Source: Neolewinella aquimaris
GTDB lineage: Bacteria; Bacteroidota; Bacteroidia; Chitinophagales; Saprospiraceae
NCBI RefSeq assembly: GCF_014197245.1
Contig: NZ_JACIFF010000001.1
Location: forward strand, 124,001 to 188,000
Direction: 5' to 3'
DNA length: 64,000 nucleotides
Part shown: piece after piece, positions 1 to 7,596 of the stretch
Layout: each line of letters begins with the position of its first letter
Position numbering within the stretch: position 1 is the first letter of the stretch
Notes under the pieces: generated by a model
The model's database searches: none
What the model was told of the DNA's origin: nothing
What the model saw: the letters and a program-made list of their open reading frames with translations, nothing else
Translations under genes and position numbers: made by a program

Positions 1-216
1 ACGGACAAGTCCACCCTCAGCGGCACCGATTCCTTCTTCGACCGGGCCGACCGCTTCGCCCGCGGCGACTACCACAACGAGGGAGGGAAGCCAATGCGCA
101 TTCAGGACGATCCCGATTATCGTCCCCGCAAGAAGAGCGATCTGATCGCCGGTTTCGACGATGCGGACGGCGACGGCGACAGTCTCATCGACGACGCCGT
201 CATCGAGGAGGAATAG
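1..216 (+). CDS. C-terminal end of an unknown acidic protein (partial)
   Basis: Open reading frame entering from the left edge and ending at a TAG at 214-216, so only the last 71 codons are present. The visible part is highly polar, with a basic patch (RPRKKSD) followed by an Asp/Gly-rich acidic tail (DDADGDGDSLIDD) ending in three Glu. No catalytic motif or membrane segment is visible and I do not recognise the family. Its last 17 bases overlap the 3' end of the convergent pxpA gene. The composition and frame look coding, but the function is unknown. Confidence 0.55.
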   Translation, partial: TDKSTLSGTDSFFDRADRFARGDYHNEGGKPMRIQDDPDYRPRKKSDLIAGFDDADGDGDSLIDDAVIEEE

Positions 217-937
217 CATCCAGAGTCCTCCGGACTGCCCGGGCGCGCTCCGCCGCCCCTGCATGGTCTCCGTGAACACATAACGTCCGCACTGCAATAG
301 GGTACAGATTTCCGTCGGTGGCCCGCACTCTTCCGCTGGCCAACAGACCGGCCTGTTCGGCTGCTGCCGCCACGTCATCAATGGTGGCATCACGCTTTGT
401 GCGGGAACGCAGGAGCAGGGATGGTTCGTACCGGCGATCCACGAAACCCTCAGAGAAGTAGGATAAGCCGGCTACCTCGGCAGCTTTCTCCAGTTCCCCC
501 CAGGGAGGTCCGAACAAGGCCGGAATACCAAGATCACTTATTACCCGGGCGAGCACTCCGGCCGCGACCGCCTCTTTGTCTGCGTAGTGGTAAAGGGCAC
601 CGTGGGGTTTCACGTGATGCAGCCCGCTACCGGTAACCAGTTTGACCATTCCGGCGAGCGCACTGATTTGGTAGAGTAGGGTAGCGTGCAAGACTTCCGG
701 TGAAAGGTGCATGGGCAAACGGCCGAAGTTCTTTCGATCCGGAAAGCTCGGATGGGCTCCGATAGCCACACCGTGGTGCACCGCCAATTTTACCGTGTTC
801 AGCATGGTCAGCGCGTCGCCGCCGTGAAAACCGCAGGCGATGTTGCAGGCGTCGAGGTAGGGCATTATTTCTTCATCGTTGCCGACCTGTTGGTCGTACC
901 ACGTTTCTCCTAAATCGGCGTTGAGTAAGATGGCCAT
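200..937 (-). CDS. pxpA: 5-oxoprolinase subunit A (LamB/YcsF family)
   Basis: This 245-residue protein belongs to the LamB/YcsF family, now known as PxpA, a subunit of the ATP-dependent enzyme that opens 5-oxoproline to glutamate. Family hallmarks are visible in order: NADLGE near residue 6, ACGFHGGD, GAHPSFPD, VKPHGALYH and a C-terminal CVHGDH. The open frame extends ten codons further upstream, but the conserved N-terminus (MAILLNADLGE) fixes the start at 937. The partner subunits PxpB and PxpC are not in this window, which is unusual because they are commonly adjacent. A copy of the 17-bp dispersed motif lies inside the gene at 400-416 with one mismatch. Confidence 0.9.
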   Translation of the reverse strand: MAILLNADLGETWYDQQVGNDEEIMPYLDACNIACGFHGGDALTMLNTVKLAVHHGVAIGAHPSFPDRKNFGRLPMHLSPEVLHATLLYQISALAGMVKLVTGSGLHHVKPHGALYHYADKEAVAAGVLARVISDLGIPALFGPPWGELEKAAEVAGLSYFSEGFVDRRYEPSLLLRSRTKRDATIDDVAAAAEQAGLLASGRVRATDGNLYPIAVRTLCVHGDHAGAAERARAVRRTLDAIPPR

Positions 938-1036
938 GGCCCCAAGGTACGCAGGCGAGTCACGCAAAATTTAACAAGGGTAGTGCAGAAAACAACGTAT
1001 TGTACCGTTAGGCCTTGCTTTTCACGAATTTCCTTG

Positions 1037-1053
1037 GCACCTGCGTCCCCGAC
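1037..1053 (+). repeat. 17-bp dispersed motif, copy 1
   Basis: GCACCTGCGTCCCCGAC, a one-mismatch match to the consensus GCWCCYGCGTYCCCGCC seen repeatedly in this window. It lies 39 bases before the oxidoreductase start and points towards it. Confidence 0.6.
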
Positions 1054-1092
1054 AAAAAAGATGTACTAACTTGATCGCACAAATAACCGATT

Positions 1093-2478
1093 ATGCAAAG
1101 ACGTGATTTTCTAAAGTCCACCTCCTTATTCGCGGCAACCTTGGCAGCCGGGCAGGCAAGCGCTTTCAACCTTTGGAAAAGCGCGGCCAATAAACGCGTG
1201 GCCCTGGTAGGCACCGGAGTGCGCGGCTCATCGCTGTGGGGAAAAAATCTGGTGGAGAATTACGGCGAAGAGGTCACCTTCGTGGGCCTCTGCGACATCA
1301 ATCCGGGCCGCCTGGAAACCGTGCGGGAGTACATGGGCGTCGACTGCCCGACCTACACGGACTTCGATAAAATGGTCAGCGAAACCAGGCCCGAGTGGGT
1401 GATCGTGACGACCATGGACTCGACCCACAGCGAGTTCATCATCAAGTCGCTGGAGGCCGGCGTCAACGTGATTACCGAAAAGCCGATGACCACCGACGCC
1501 GAAAAGTGTCAGGCCATCCTGGACGCCCAGAAAAAAACCGGCGGGGAGGTGCTCGTCACCTTTAATTACCGTCACTCGCCCCACAACACGGCCATCAAGC
1601 AACTGCTGCACGACGATCGGGTGGGCAAGGTGACCAGCGTGGACTTCCACTGGTACCTCAACGTCTACCACGGGGCCAGCTACTTCCGCCGGTGGCACGC
1701 TTACGTGGAGAACAGCGGTTCCCTCTGGGTACACAAGGCCACTCACCACTTTGACCTGCTCAACTGGTGGGTGGGCGCAACTCCGGTGGAGGTGACGGCC
1801 TACGGTGCCCTGGAACACTACGGAAAGAACGGACCGTTCCGCGGAGCCTCGTGCCGTACCTGTGACCACAAGGCGGAATGTCCCTACTTCTGGGACATCA
1901 CCAAGGACAAGCGTGCGATGGAGCTGTACGTCGACAACGAGGAGTACGACGGGTACATCCGCGACTCCTGCGTATTCCGCGAGGACATCGACATCTGGGA
2001 CAAGATGAGCGCCCAGATTCTGTACGACAACGGCGTGGTCGTCAACTATTCCCTGACGACCTACTCTCCCTACGAGGGTTACCGGATTGCCTTCAACGGC
2101 CACGACGGGCGCATCGACTCGTGGGAAGACATTCCCTACCAGCGCGGCGAGTACAACGAGGAGGAGCAGGCCGACCTGCACAAGGCCGAAATGTCGTTCG
2201 GTAAGGAAGAGACGCCTACCGAGTTTCATGAGATCATCGTGCACGAAAACTTCGAGCCCGACTTCGAGAGCATCAAGGTGCCGAAGTACCGCTACGGCCA
2301 CGGCGGTGGCGACCGGCGTATGCTTGATTACCTGTTCGTCAAGCCCGATGCCGCCGACCCGCTGGGGCACATGGCCGGTACCCGTGATGGTGCACTGTCC
2401 GTACTCATCGGCGTCGCCGCCCGGAAGAGTCTGGCGGAACGGCGTACGGTAAGGATTGATGAGCTGGTGAAGGTGTAG
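1093..2478 (+). CDS. Tat-exported Gfo/Idh/MocA-family oxidoreductase
   Basis: A 461-residue NAD(P)-dependent oxidoreductase. The N-terminus carries a twin-arginine signal (RRDFLKSTS) and a hydrophobic stretch ending in AGQASA, so the enzyme is probably exported to the periplasm with its cofactor bound. A Rossmann fold follows, with VGTGVRG near residue 39 and the family's EKP motif at 132-134. The C-terminal part contains a four-Cys cluster (CRTCDHKAEC plus a later Cys), which may bind metal or form disulfides. Related proteins act on sugars or glycosides, but the substrate cannot be read from sequence. The gene stands alone, between pxpA and a repeat-rich gap. Confidence 0.85.
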   Translation: MQRRDFLKSTSLFAATLAAGQASAFNLWKSAANKRVALVGTGVRGSSLWGKNLVENYGEEVTFVGLCDINPGRLETVREYMGVDCPTYTDFDKMVSETRPEWVIVTTMDSTHSEFIIKSLEAGVNVITEKPMTTDAEKCQAILDAQKKTGGEVLVTFNYRHSPHNTAIKQLLHDDRVGKVTSVDFHWYLNVYHGASYFRRWHAYVENSGSLWVHKATHHFDLLNWWVGATPVEVTAYGALEHYGKNGPFRGASCRTCDHKAECPYFWDITKDKRAMELYVDNEEYDGYIRDSCVFREDIDIWDKMSAQILYDNGVVVNYSLTTYSPYEGYRIAFNGHDGRIDSWEDIPYQRGEYNEEEQADLHKAEMSFGKEETPTEFHEIIVHENFEPDFESIKVPKYRYGHGGGDRRMLDYLFVKPDAADPLGHMAGTRDGALSVLIGVAARKSLAERRTVRIDELVKV

Positions 2479-2500
2479 TCTACCCGTCGGCCCCGTCGGC

Positions 2501-2735
2501 CCCCGTCGGCCGACTCTAAAGTCGTCCGCCGGGTAGGCCGTTGGGTTGATTTCAGTGATGCCTGTTGGTTCACTCGGCGGACGAGCCTCGTGCCTCGGTC
2601 GGCCGACGAGTGCCCGACGAGCCCCGTCGGCCGACTCCGAAGTCGTCCGCCGGGTAGGTGGATGAGTTTATTCCAGTAGTGCTTGCTGGTTTACTCGACG
2701 GACGAGCCTCGTGCCTCGGTCGGCCGACGAGTGCC
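2501..2735. repeat. Tandem 121-bp repeat with nested palindromes
   Basis: Two imperfect direct copies with a 121-base period (2501-2621 and 2622-2735) fill most of the 338-base gap between the oxidoreductase and ung. The last 34 bases of each copy (2581-2614 and 2702-2735) are identical. Each copy holds two GTCGGCCGA palindromes and complementary arms (CGTCCGCCG with CGGCGGACG, one mismatch in the second copy), so each could fold into a large hairpin. There is no T-run, so a simple intrinsic terminator is unlikely. No gene is visible in this stretch. Confidence 0.8.
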
Positions 2736-2816
2736 GTGAGCCGACGAGTTTGGGGAGAATGGGAACAAAAGCCCCCCATCCGCAATTACACTACCGCAAC
2801 CCACACCCCTACCCGC

Positions 2817-3500
2817 ATGCCCGCGACGAACGTACAGATAGAGCCCTCCTGGAAGAAAGCCCTCGAGCCCGAATTCAGCAAGCCTTATTTCAACACCCTC
2901 ATTGGATTCATCAAACAGGAAAAGGCCGACGGAAAAACGGTGTATCCCCCCGGATCACTAATTTTCAATGCGTACAACACGACGCCCCTCGATCAGGTGA
3001 AAGTGGTCATTCTGGGCCAGGACCCGTACCATAATCCGGGTCAGGCGATGGGCCTAAGTTTTAGCGTGCCCCGGGGAGTTACGCCTCCGCCGAGCCTGCG
3101 CAACATCTACAAAGAAATCAACGACAGCCTCGATCTCCCGATTCCGGACCACGGCGACCTGACGAAGTGGGCCGAACAGGGCGTGTTCCTGCTCAATTCA
3201 ATGCTAACCGTGGAACGCCAGACGCCGGGCAGCCACAAGCGCTCGGGGTGGCAGTACTTTACCGATGCCAGCATCAAGGCCGTGAGCGACCGGACCGAAA
3301 ATACAGTCTTCATGCTGTGGGGTGCGTTTGCCCGCAAAAAGGCCGAACTGATCGATGGTAAGCGTCACCTGGTACTGGAAAGCGCCCACCCCTCTCCCTT
3401 TTCGGCGGACAAGGGGTTTTTCGGCAACCACCACTTCAAGCAGGCCAACGAATACCTGGTTGCCAACGGGAAGACACCGATCGATTGGCAGATCGAGTGA
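2817..3500 (+). CDS. ung: Uracil-DNA glycosylase, family 1
   Basis: This 227-residue protein removes uracil from DNA to start base-excision repair. Both diagnostic motifs are present: GQDPYH at residues 67-72, whose Asp69 activates the attacking water, and the leucine-intercalation loop beginning HPSPF at residue 191. The open frame runs back to 2658 into the repeat array, but the family's usual length and N-terminus fit the ATG at 2817 ([12 protein letters not shown]). It is followed 24 bases later by a lipoprotein gene on the same strand. Confidence 0.95.
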   Translation: MPATNVQIEPSWKKALEPEFSKPYFNTLIGFIKQEKADGKTVYPPGSLIFNAYNTTPLDQVKVVILGQDPYHNPGQAMGLSFSVPRGVTPPPSLRNIYKEINDSLDLPIPDHGDLTKWAEQGVFLLNSMLTVERQTPGSHKRSGWQYFTDASIKAVSDRTENTVFMLWGAFARKKAELIDGKRHLVLESAHPSPFSADKGFFGNHHFKQANEYLVANGKTPIDWQIE

Positions 3501-3524
3501 TACCTTGCGCCCAAACTACAGCGA

Positions 3525-4163
3525 TTGCGCTTCCTGCTCCCCCTGATCATTCTCGGTTTTACCTGCTGCGGCCCCGCTGAGCCCACCCCGGTTGCCGAAG
3601 TAAAAACGGTCAGCGGCAACCTCCGGTACCAGGAAGATGCCCGGACCCTGCAGGCCGAGTTGGTCTTGCCGGATTCCACCGAACGCCCCCCCACTTTTTT
3701 AGGCGACCCGATGCGACCGCTGCGCGGCTTTCCGGCCCGCCGTTTCCGACTCGAACGGGTCCAGGACCTTCCCGGAGACATTCGGTTTTCCGTAACGGAA
3801 CAGGGGGCCGTGGCCAATTTTTCCTTTCCGTTTCACCGCGTGTACATTGATTCGCTGCCGGATACCCTGCGGCGTACCGAAGCGGCCAACTTTGCCGTAG
3901 GGGACCGCGGGATGACCGAGGAGGAGAGCCTGCTGCTTTTCTTCGAACCCGCCGATCGCAGTAATCCAAAGCGGATACTTGTGACCGGTCCCACTGATTC
4001 CGGCATAGTTTCGCTCCCGACTTCGGCCATCAACGACATTTCTCCCGGAGAATATTCGGTCTATTTCGTGAAGCAACAACTGTACAAAGACCGCCACAAA
4101 AACCTGCGGGTAAGCGTTCAGGCCGAATACTTTACCCGGTCCCAGCCCCTTACCGTGGAATAA
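3525..4163 (+). CDS. Hypothetical lipoprotein
   Basis: A 212-residue protein starting at a TTG (3525). It begins with a short hydrophobic signal ending in GFTCCG, a plausible lipobox, so it is predicted to be a lipid-anchored envelope protein. The rest is mostly predicted beta strand, with no motif I recognise. It lies between ung and purD. The purD -7 promoter box begins 7 bases after its stop, so the two genes are probably transcribed separately. Confidence 0.65.
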   Translation: MRFLLPLIILGFTCCGPAEPTPVAEVKTVSGNLRYQEDARTLQAELVLPDSTERPPTFLGDPMRPLRGFPARRFRLERVQDLPGDIRFSVTEQGAVANFSFPFHRVYIDSLPDTLRRTEAANFAVGDRGMTEEESLLLFFEPADRSNPKRILVTGPTDSGIVSLPTSAINDISPGEYSVYFVKQQLYKDRHKNLRVSVQAEYFTRSQPLTVE

Positions 4164-4169
4164 CCAACG

Positions 4170-4177
4170 TACTTTTG
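4170..4177 (+). promoter_or_regulatory. -7 promoter box for purD
   Basis: TACTTTTG matches the Bacteroidota -7 consensus TAnnTTTG and sits 27 bases before the purD ATG. No clear -33 TTTG is visible at the expected distance. Confidence 0.5.
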
Positions 4178-4196
4178 CCCCGCAAAACCTCAGAAT

Positions 4197-5468
4197 ATGA
4201 ACGTACTTCTCCTCGGCAACGGTGGCCGCGAACACGCACTGGCCTGGCGGCTGGCCCAGAGCCCACTATGCGCCCAGCTCTACATCGCGCCCGGTAACGG
4301 TGGGACGGAGGAGTTCGGCATCAATTTACCGGTCGATCCCAATGACTTCGAAGCCGTGCGCCGCGCGGTCGTCGACCACAATATCCGACTCGTCGTCTGC
4401 GGCCCGGAAGAACCACTCGTACGGGGAATACAGAATTTCTTTAGTACCGACGATCAGCTCAAGGCGGTATACTTCATCGGCCCGAGCAAGGAAGCCGCCC
4501 GGCTGGAAGGAAGCAAGGCCTACGCCAAGGCATTCATGGAGGAATACGGCATCCCGACTGCCGGGTACCAGCGGTTTACGGCCGATGAGATGGAAGCCGG
4601 CGAACGCTACCTCGAGCAGAGTCATGCGCCCTACGTACTAAAGGCGGACGGACTCGCGGCTGGTAAGGGGGTGATAATTCTCAACGACCTGGAGGAGTCA
4701 AAACGCGAGCTGCGCGATATGCTTCGCGGTAAGTTTGGCGATGCAGGCACTACGGTGGTGGTCGAAGAATTTCTCGACGGCATTGAATTTTCCGTGTTTG
4801 TACTTACCGACGGCGAAAGCTACCGCATCCTCCCCGTAGCGAAAGACTATAAGCGCATCGGAGCGGGCGATACCGGGTTAAACACCGGCGGAATGGGCAG
4901 TGTAAGCCACCCGCCCTTCGTTGATGCCGATATGATGCGGAAAGTAGAACAACGCATCATTCAGCCTACGCTGAAGGGCATTCAGGCCCGCAAACTGGAT
5001 TACCACGGCTTCATTTTCATCGGCCTCATCGCCGTGGAGGACGAGCCCTACGTAATCGAATACAACTGCCGCATGGGAGACCCGGAAACCCAGTCGGTGA
5101 TGGCACGCCTCAACAACGACCTGATGCAATTGCTGCTGGAGACCGCCGAGGGTGGTTTGAGCAGTGCGGTGATCGATATGGACGACCGCCAGGTGGCCAC
5201 GGTCGTCCTCGTAAGCGGCGGATATCCCGGCGACTACGAGAAGGGCAAGGAAATTACCGGACTCGACGCGGTTCAGGGCAGTATGGTCTTTCAGGCCGGG
5301 ACCCGAACGGACGAAGAAGGTCGGCTGGTGACCGACGGCGGCCGGGTGCTGGCCGTGACCAGCTACGGCGACACCTACGAAGATGCCCTTGCGAAGTGCT
5401 ACGAAAACGCTCGACGCATAACATTTGACGGAGTAAACTTCCGCCCCGATATTGGATTCGACCTGTAG
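4197..5468 (+). CDS. purD: Phosphoribosylamine-glycine ligase (GAR synthetase)
   Basis: This 423-residue ATP-grasp enzyme joins glycine to phosphoribosylamine in the second step of purine synthesis. Visible features are the N-terminal GNGGREHAL motif (residues 8-16), the ATP-grasp lysine region LKADGLAAGKG (148-158) and the metal/substrate motif YNCRMGDPETQ starting at residue 289. Length is typical. Six bases separate it from the GlmU-like gene, suggesting co-transcription. The other pur gene in the window, purB, is about 20 kb away, so the pathway is scattered. Confidence 0.96.
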   Translation: MNVLLLGNGGREHALAWRLAQSPLCAQLYIAPGNGGTEEFGINLPVDPNDFEAVRRAVVDHNIRLVVCGPEEPLVRGIQNFFSTDDQLKAVYFIGPSKEAARLEGSKAYAKAFMEEYGIPTAGYQRFTADEMEAGERYLEQSHAPYVLKADGLAAGKGVIILNDLEESKRELRDMLRGKFGDAGTTVVVEEFLDGIEFSVFVLTDGESYRILPVAKDYKRIGAGDTGLNTGGMGSVSHPPFVDADMMRKVEQRIIQPTLKGIQARKLDYHGFIFIGLIAVEDEPYVIEYNCRMGDPETQSVMARLNNDLMQLLLETAEGGLSSAVIDMDDRQVATVVLVSGGYPGDYEKGKEITGLDAVQGSMVFQAGTRTDEEGRLVTDGGRVLAVTSYGDTYEDALAKCYENARRITFDGVNFRPDIGFDL

Positions 5469-5474
5469 CCCGCT

Positions 5475-6668
5475 ATGAATATTATTCTGTTCGACTCAGT
5501 CGTCCGCCAGGCCCTGCTGCCCCTGACCTACACCCGTCCGGTCGCCGATCTGCGCATCGGTAGCCTCACCATCGCGGAAAAGTGGGCGCGCCAGACCGAT
5601 GGGCAGGTCTCCTTTCTCACCCAGGATTACCTGGAAAAGAAGTTTCCTCACCGCGTCGCGGAGCGCAACCTGTTCATCGACGGCAGCATTCTCCCGTCGG
5701 TAGAATTGTTGTCCTTCCTCGATCAGATCGAGAACAATACGGCTTACTTCTCGGAGGGGGAAATGGTGGTGGCCTCCTTTGATCGTCCGAATTCGGAACG
5801 CTTCATCGCCAGCAGAGAAAGTGTAGTAGAACGCCGGCTCAACCTGCCAAATCTGCCCCTGTTTAGAATCACCCGTCCCTCCGACCTCTTCAGTCTGAAC
5901 GACCGTGCCATCCGGGAAGATTTCGAGTTGCTTACGTCGGGGCGTACCTCAGCCGGCTTGCCGCCGAGCAACCTGCTGATTGGTCCGGCCGATCAACTGT
6001 TCATCGAAGCCGGCGTAACGGCAGAAGGCTGTTCTTTCAACACCAGCAGTGGACCCATTTACATTGGCCGGGACGCGGTCATCCTCGAAGGGGGGAACTT
6101 CCGTGGACCGATTGCGGTGAACGCGGGAGCAGTGATTAAAATGGGAGCAAAGATATATGGTCCCACCACCATTGGCGACCATTGCAAAGTAGGCGGGGAA
6201 ATTAACAACGTTGTTTTCCAGGCCAACAGCAACAAGGGGCACGACGGCTTTCTCGGCAACGCGGCGATCGGAGAGTGGTGTAATATTGGTGCGGACACCA
6301 ACGCTTCCAACCTCAAAAACGACTACAGTGAGGTGAAGGTATGGTCGTATCCGCACGGGGAGCGACGCCCGAGTGGCTTGCAGTTTCACGGGCTCATCAT
6401 GGGCGATCACTCGAAGGCCGGCATCAATACCATGTTCAATACGGGTACCGTGGTGGGCGTGTCGGCCAGCATATTCGGCCCGGGCTTTCAGGCGGACTTT
6501 ATCCCGTCCTTTACCTGGGGAGGGAAGGAAGACAACCAGACCTACCGCCTCGATAAAGCCATAGCTACCGTCGAGCGGGTGATGCTGCGGCGAAATGTCG
6601 CGTTTACCGATACCGACCGGGCCGTGCTCCAGCATATTTTTACCGCTACCCAGAAATATCGTCCTTAG
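5475..6668 (+). CDS. GlmU-like sugar nucleotidyltransferase/acetyltransferase
   Basis: A 397-residue protein of the Bacteroidota-specific GlmU-like family, thought to supply UDP-N-acetylglucosamine for peptidoglycan and LPS. The N-terminal half is a divergent nucleotidyltransferase region (PLTYTRPVADLRIG near residue 16). The second half (about 185-350) has Ile/Val- and Gly-rich hexapeptide periodicity that would form a left-handed beta helix, as in acetyltransferases. It follows purD by 6 bases. Its last 23 bases overlap the convergent CPBP protease gene. Its presence next to PurD and with GlmM elsewhere in the window fits amino-sugar supply; the exact reaction is inferred from the family. 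Confidence 0.85.
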   Translation: MNIILFDSVVRQALLPLTYTRPVADLRIGSLTIAEKWARQTDGQVSFLTQDYLEKKFPHRVAERNLFIDGSILPSVELLSFLDQIENNTAYFSEGEMVVASFDRPNSERFIASRESVVERRLNLPNLPLFRITRPSDLFSLNDRAIREDFELLTSGRTSAGLPPSNLLIGPADQLFIEAGVTAEGCSFNTSSGPIYIGRDAVILEGGNFRGPIAVNAGAVIKMGAKIYGPTTIGDHCKVGGEINNVVFQANSNKGHDGFLGNAAIGEWCNIGADTNASNLKNDYSEVKVWSYPHGERRPSGLQFHGLIMGDHSKAGINTMFNTGTVVGVSASIFGPGFQADFIPSFTWGGKEDNQTYRLDKAIATVERVMLRRNVAFTDTDRAVLQHIFTATQKYRP

Positions 6669-7548
6669 CCGGTAGATCGCTTGTCAGGGTCGATTCGGTG
6701 CGCCAGATCAGGTAAGCCGTGGCCCCCAGACTGACCAGCCCGGCTGCCAGCAGGGGCCAGAACGCGGAATCCATCTCGGTGTCCGGCGTAAACTCCCCGG
6801 AGAGGTAGGTGCTGATCACCTGGGAACCATTGAAGAAAAAATGAATGAGGATGGGTATCCAGAGGGAGCCCGTCCAACGGTAGGCATAACCCAGCAGGGC
6901 ACCGAGCAGCAAGCGGGGAATAAAACCGGCAAATTCAACGTGAATGGCGGAGAAAATGGCCGCCGCTACCCATACGGCGAGGTGGCCGCTCATCACCTCC
7001 GACAACAGCCTTCCCTGTACCACACCCCGGAACATCAATTCCTCGCATACGGCCGGAACGACGGCAACGGTAAGGAGTGCCAGCAATAATTCCGGTAAAC
7101 TTTCGAAGGTCAGTACCCCGGCGAGCATAGCGTTACCGGTATCCTCCGAGCGAACCATCCACTCCGGCAGGTCGAGTTGCAGATTGAGGTAAGCCGCCAG
7201 ACCGATGAGGGGCAACCCGACCAAGAACGCTCCGATGGCAACGGGAATCAGCCGGGGTCGGGTAGGGTAGACCAATCCCGCCGCGACCGGCCACCACTGT
7301 CGGTAGGTCAGCAGCAGGCCCAGCATGGCCGAAAGTCCGAAGGTGGCGAGGTTGTTGAGCAGGAGGATAAACCGCAGTTGCTGGCGGTCTGCGGGCCCCG
7401 CGAAGGTGGCCGACGGATCGCCGATCGGCAGGCCGTAGTGCAGGGCGAGCGCGGTCACGATTCCCCCGCCCAGCAGCAACATCACCAGTACGCCGAGTAG
7501 GGTGAAGAGCAGCAGGCGCAGCGAGGTGCCGCGGAATCGATCTGACAT
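6646..7548 (-). CDS. CPBP-family intramembrane glutamic endopeptidase
   Basis: A 300-residue multi-pass membrane protein with about eight hydrophobic segments. The Abi/CPBP (CAAX protease-like) motifs are intact: paired glutamates E169-E170 with R174 (CEELMFRG), and a conserved His at 203 (FSAIHVEF). Members cleave within membranes or serve in bacteriocin immunity; the target here is unknown. The gene overlaps the 3' end of the GlmU-like gene by 23 bases and is divergent from the next glycosyltransferase, with a 48-base gap. Confidence 0.85.
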   Translation of the reverse strand: MSDRFRGTSLRLLLFTLLGVLVMLLLGGGIVTALALHYGLPIGDPSATFAGPADRQQLRFILLLNNLATFGLSAMLGLLLTYRQWWPVAAGLVYPTRPRLIPVAIGAFLVGLPLIGLAAYLNLQLDLPEWMVRSEDTGNAMLAGVLTFESLPELLLALLTVAVVPAVCEELMFRGVVQGRLLSEVMSGHLAVWVAAAIFSAIHVEFAGFIPRLLLGALLGYAYRWTGSLWIPILIHFFFNGSQVISTYLSGEFTPDTEMDSAFWPLLAAGLVSLGATAYLIWRTESTLTSDLPAKDDISG

Positions 7549-7596
7549 AGGGTAGCTTGAAGCCGTAAAGATAAGCCCCTGCTTTACCTTTACCCC

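Noticed and set aside
1228-2370. 380-residue minus-strand open frame opposite the Gfo/Idh/MocA gene
   Set aside because: Mirror-frame composition; the plus strand carries a Tat signal and Rossmann motifs.
2501-2735. The 121-bp tandem repeat as a CRISPR-like or attachment site
   Set aside because: Only two copies, no spacer-like variable segment, and no integrase or cas gene nearby.
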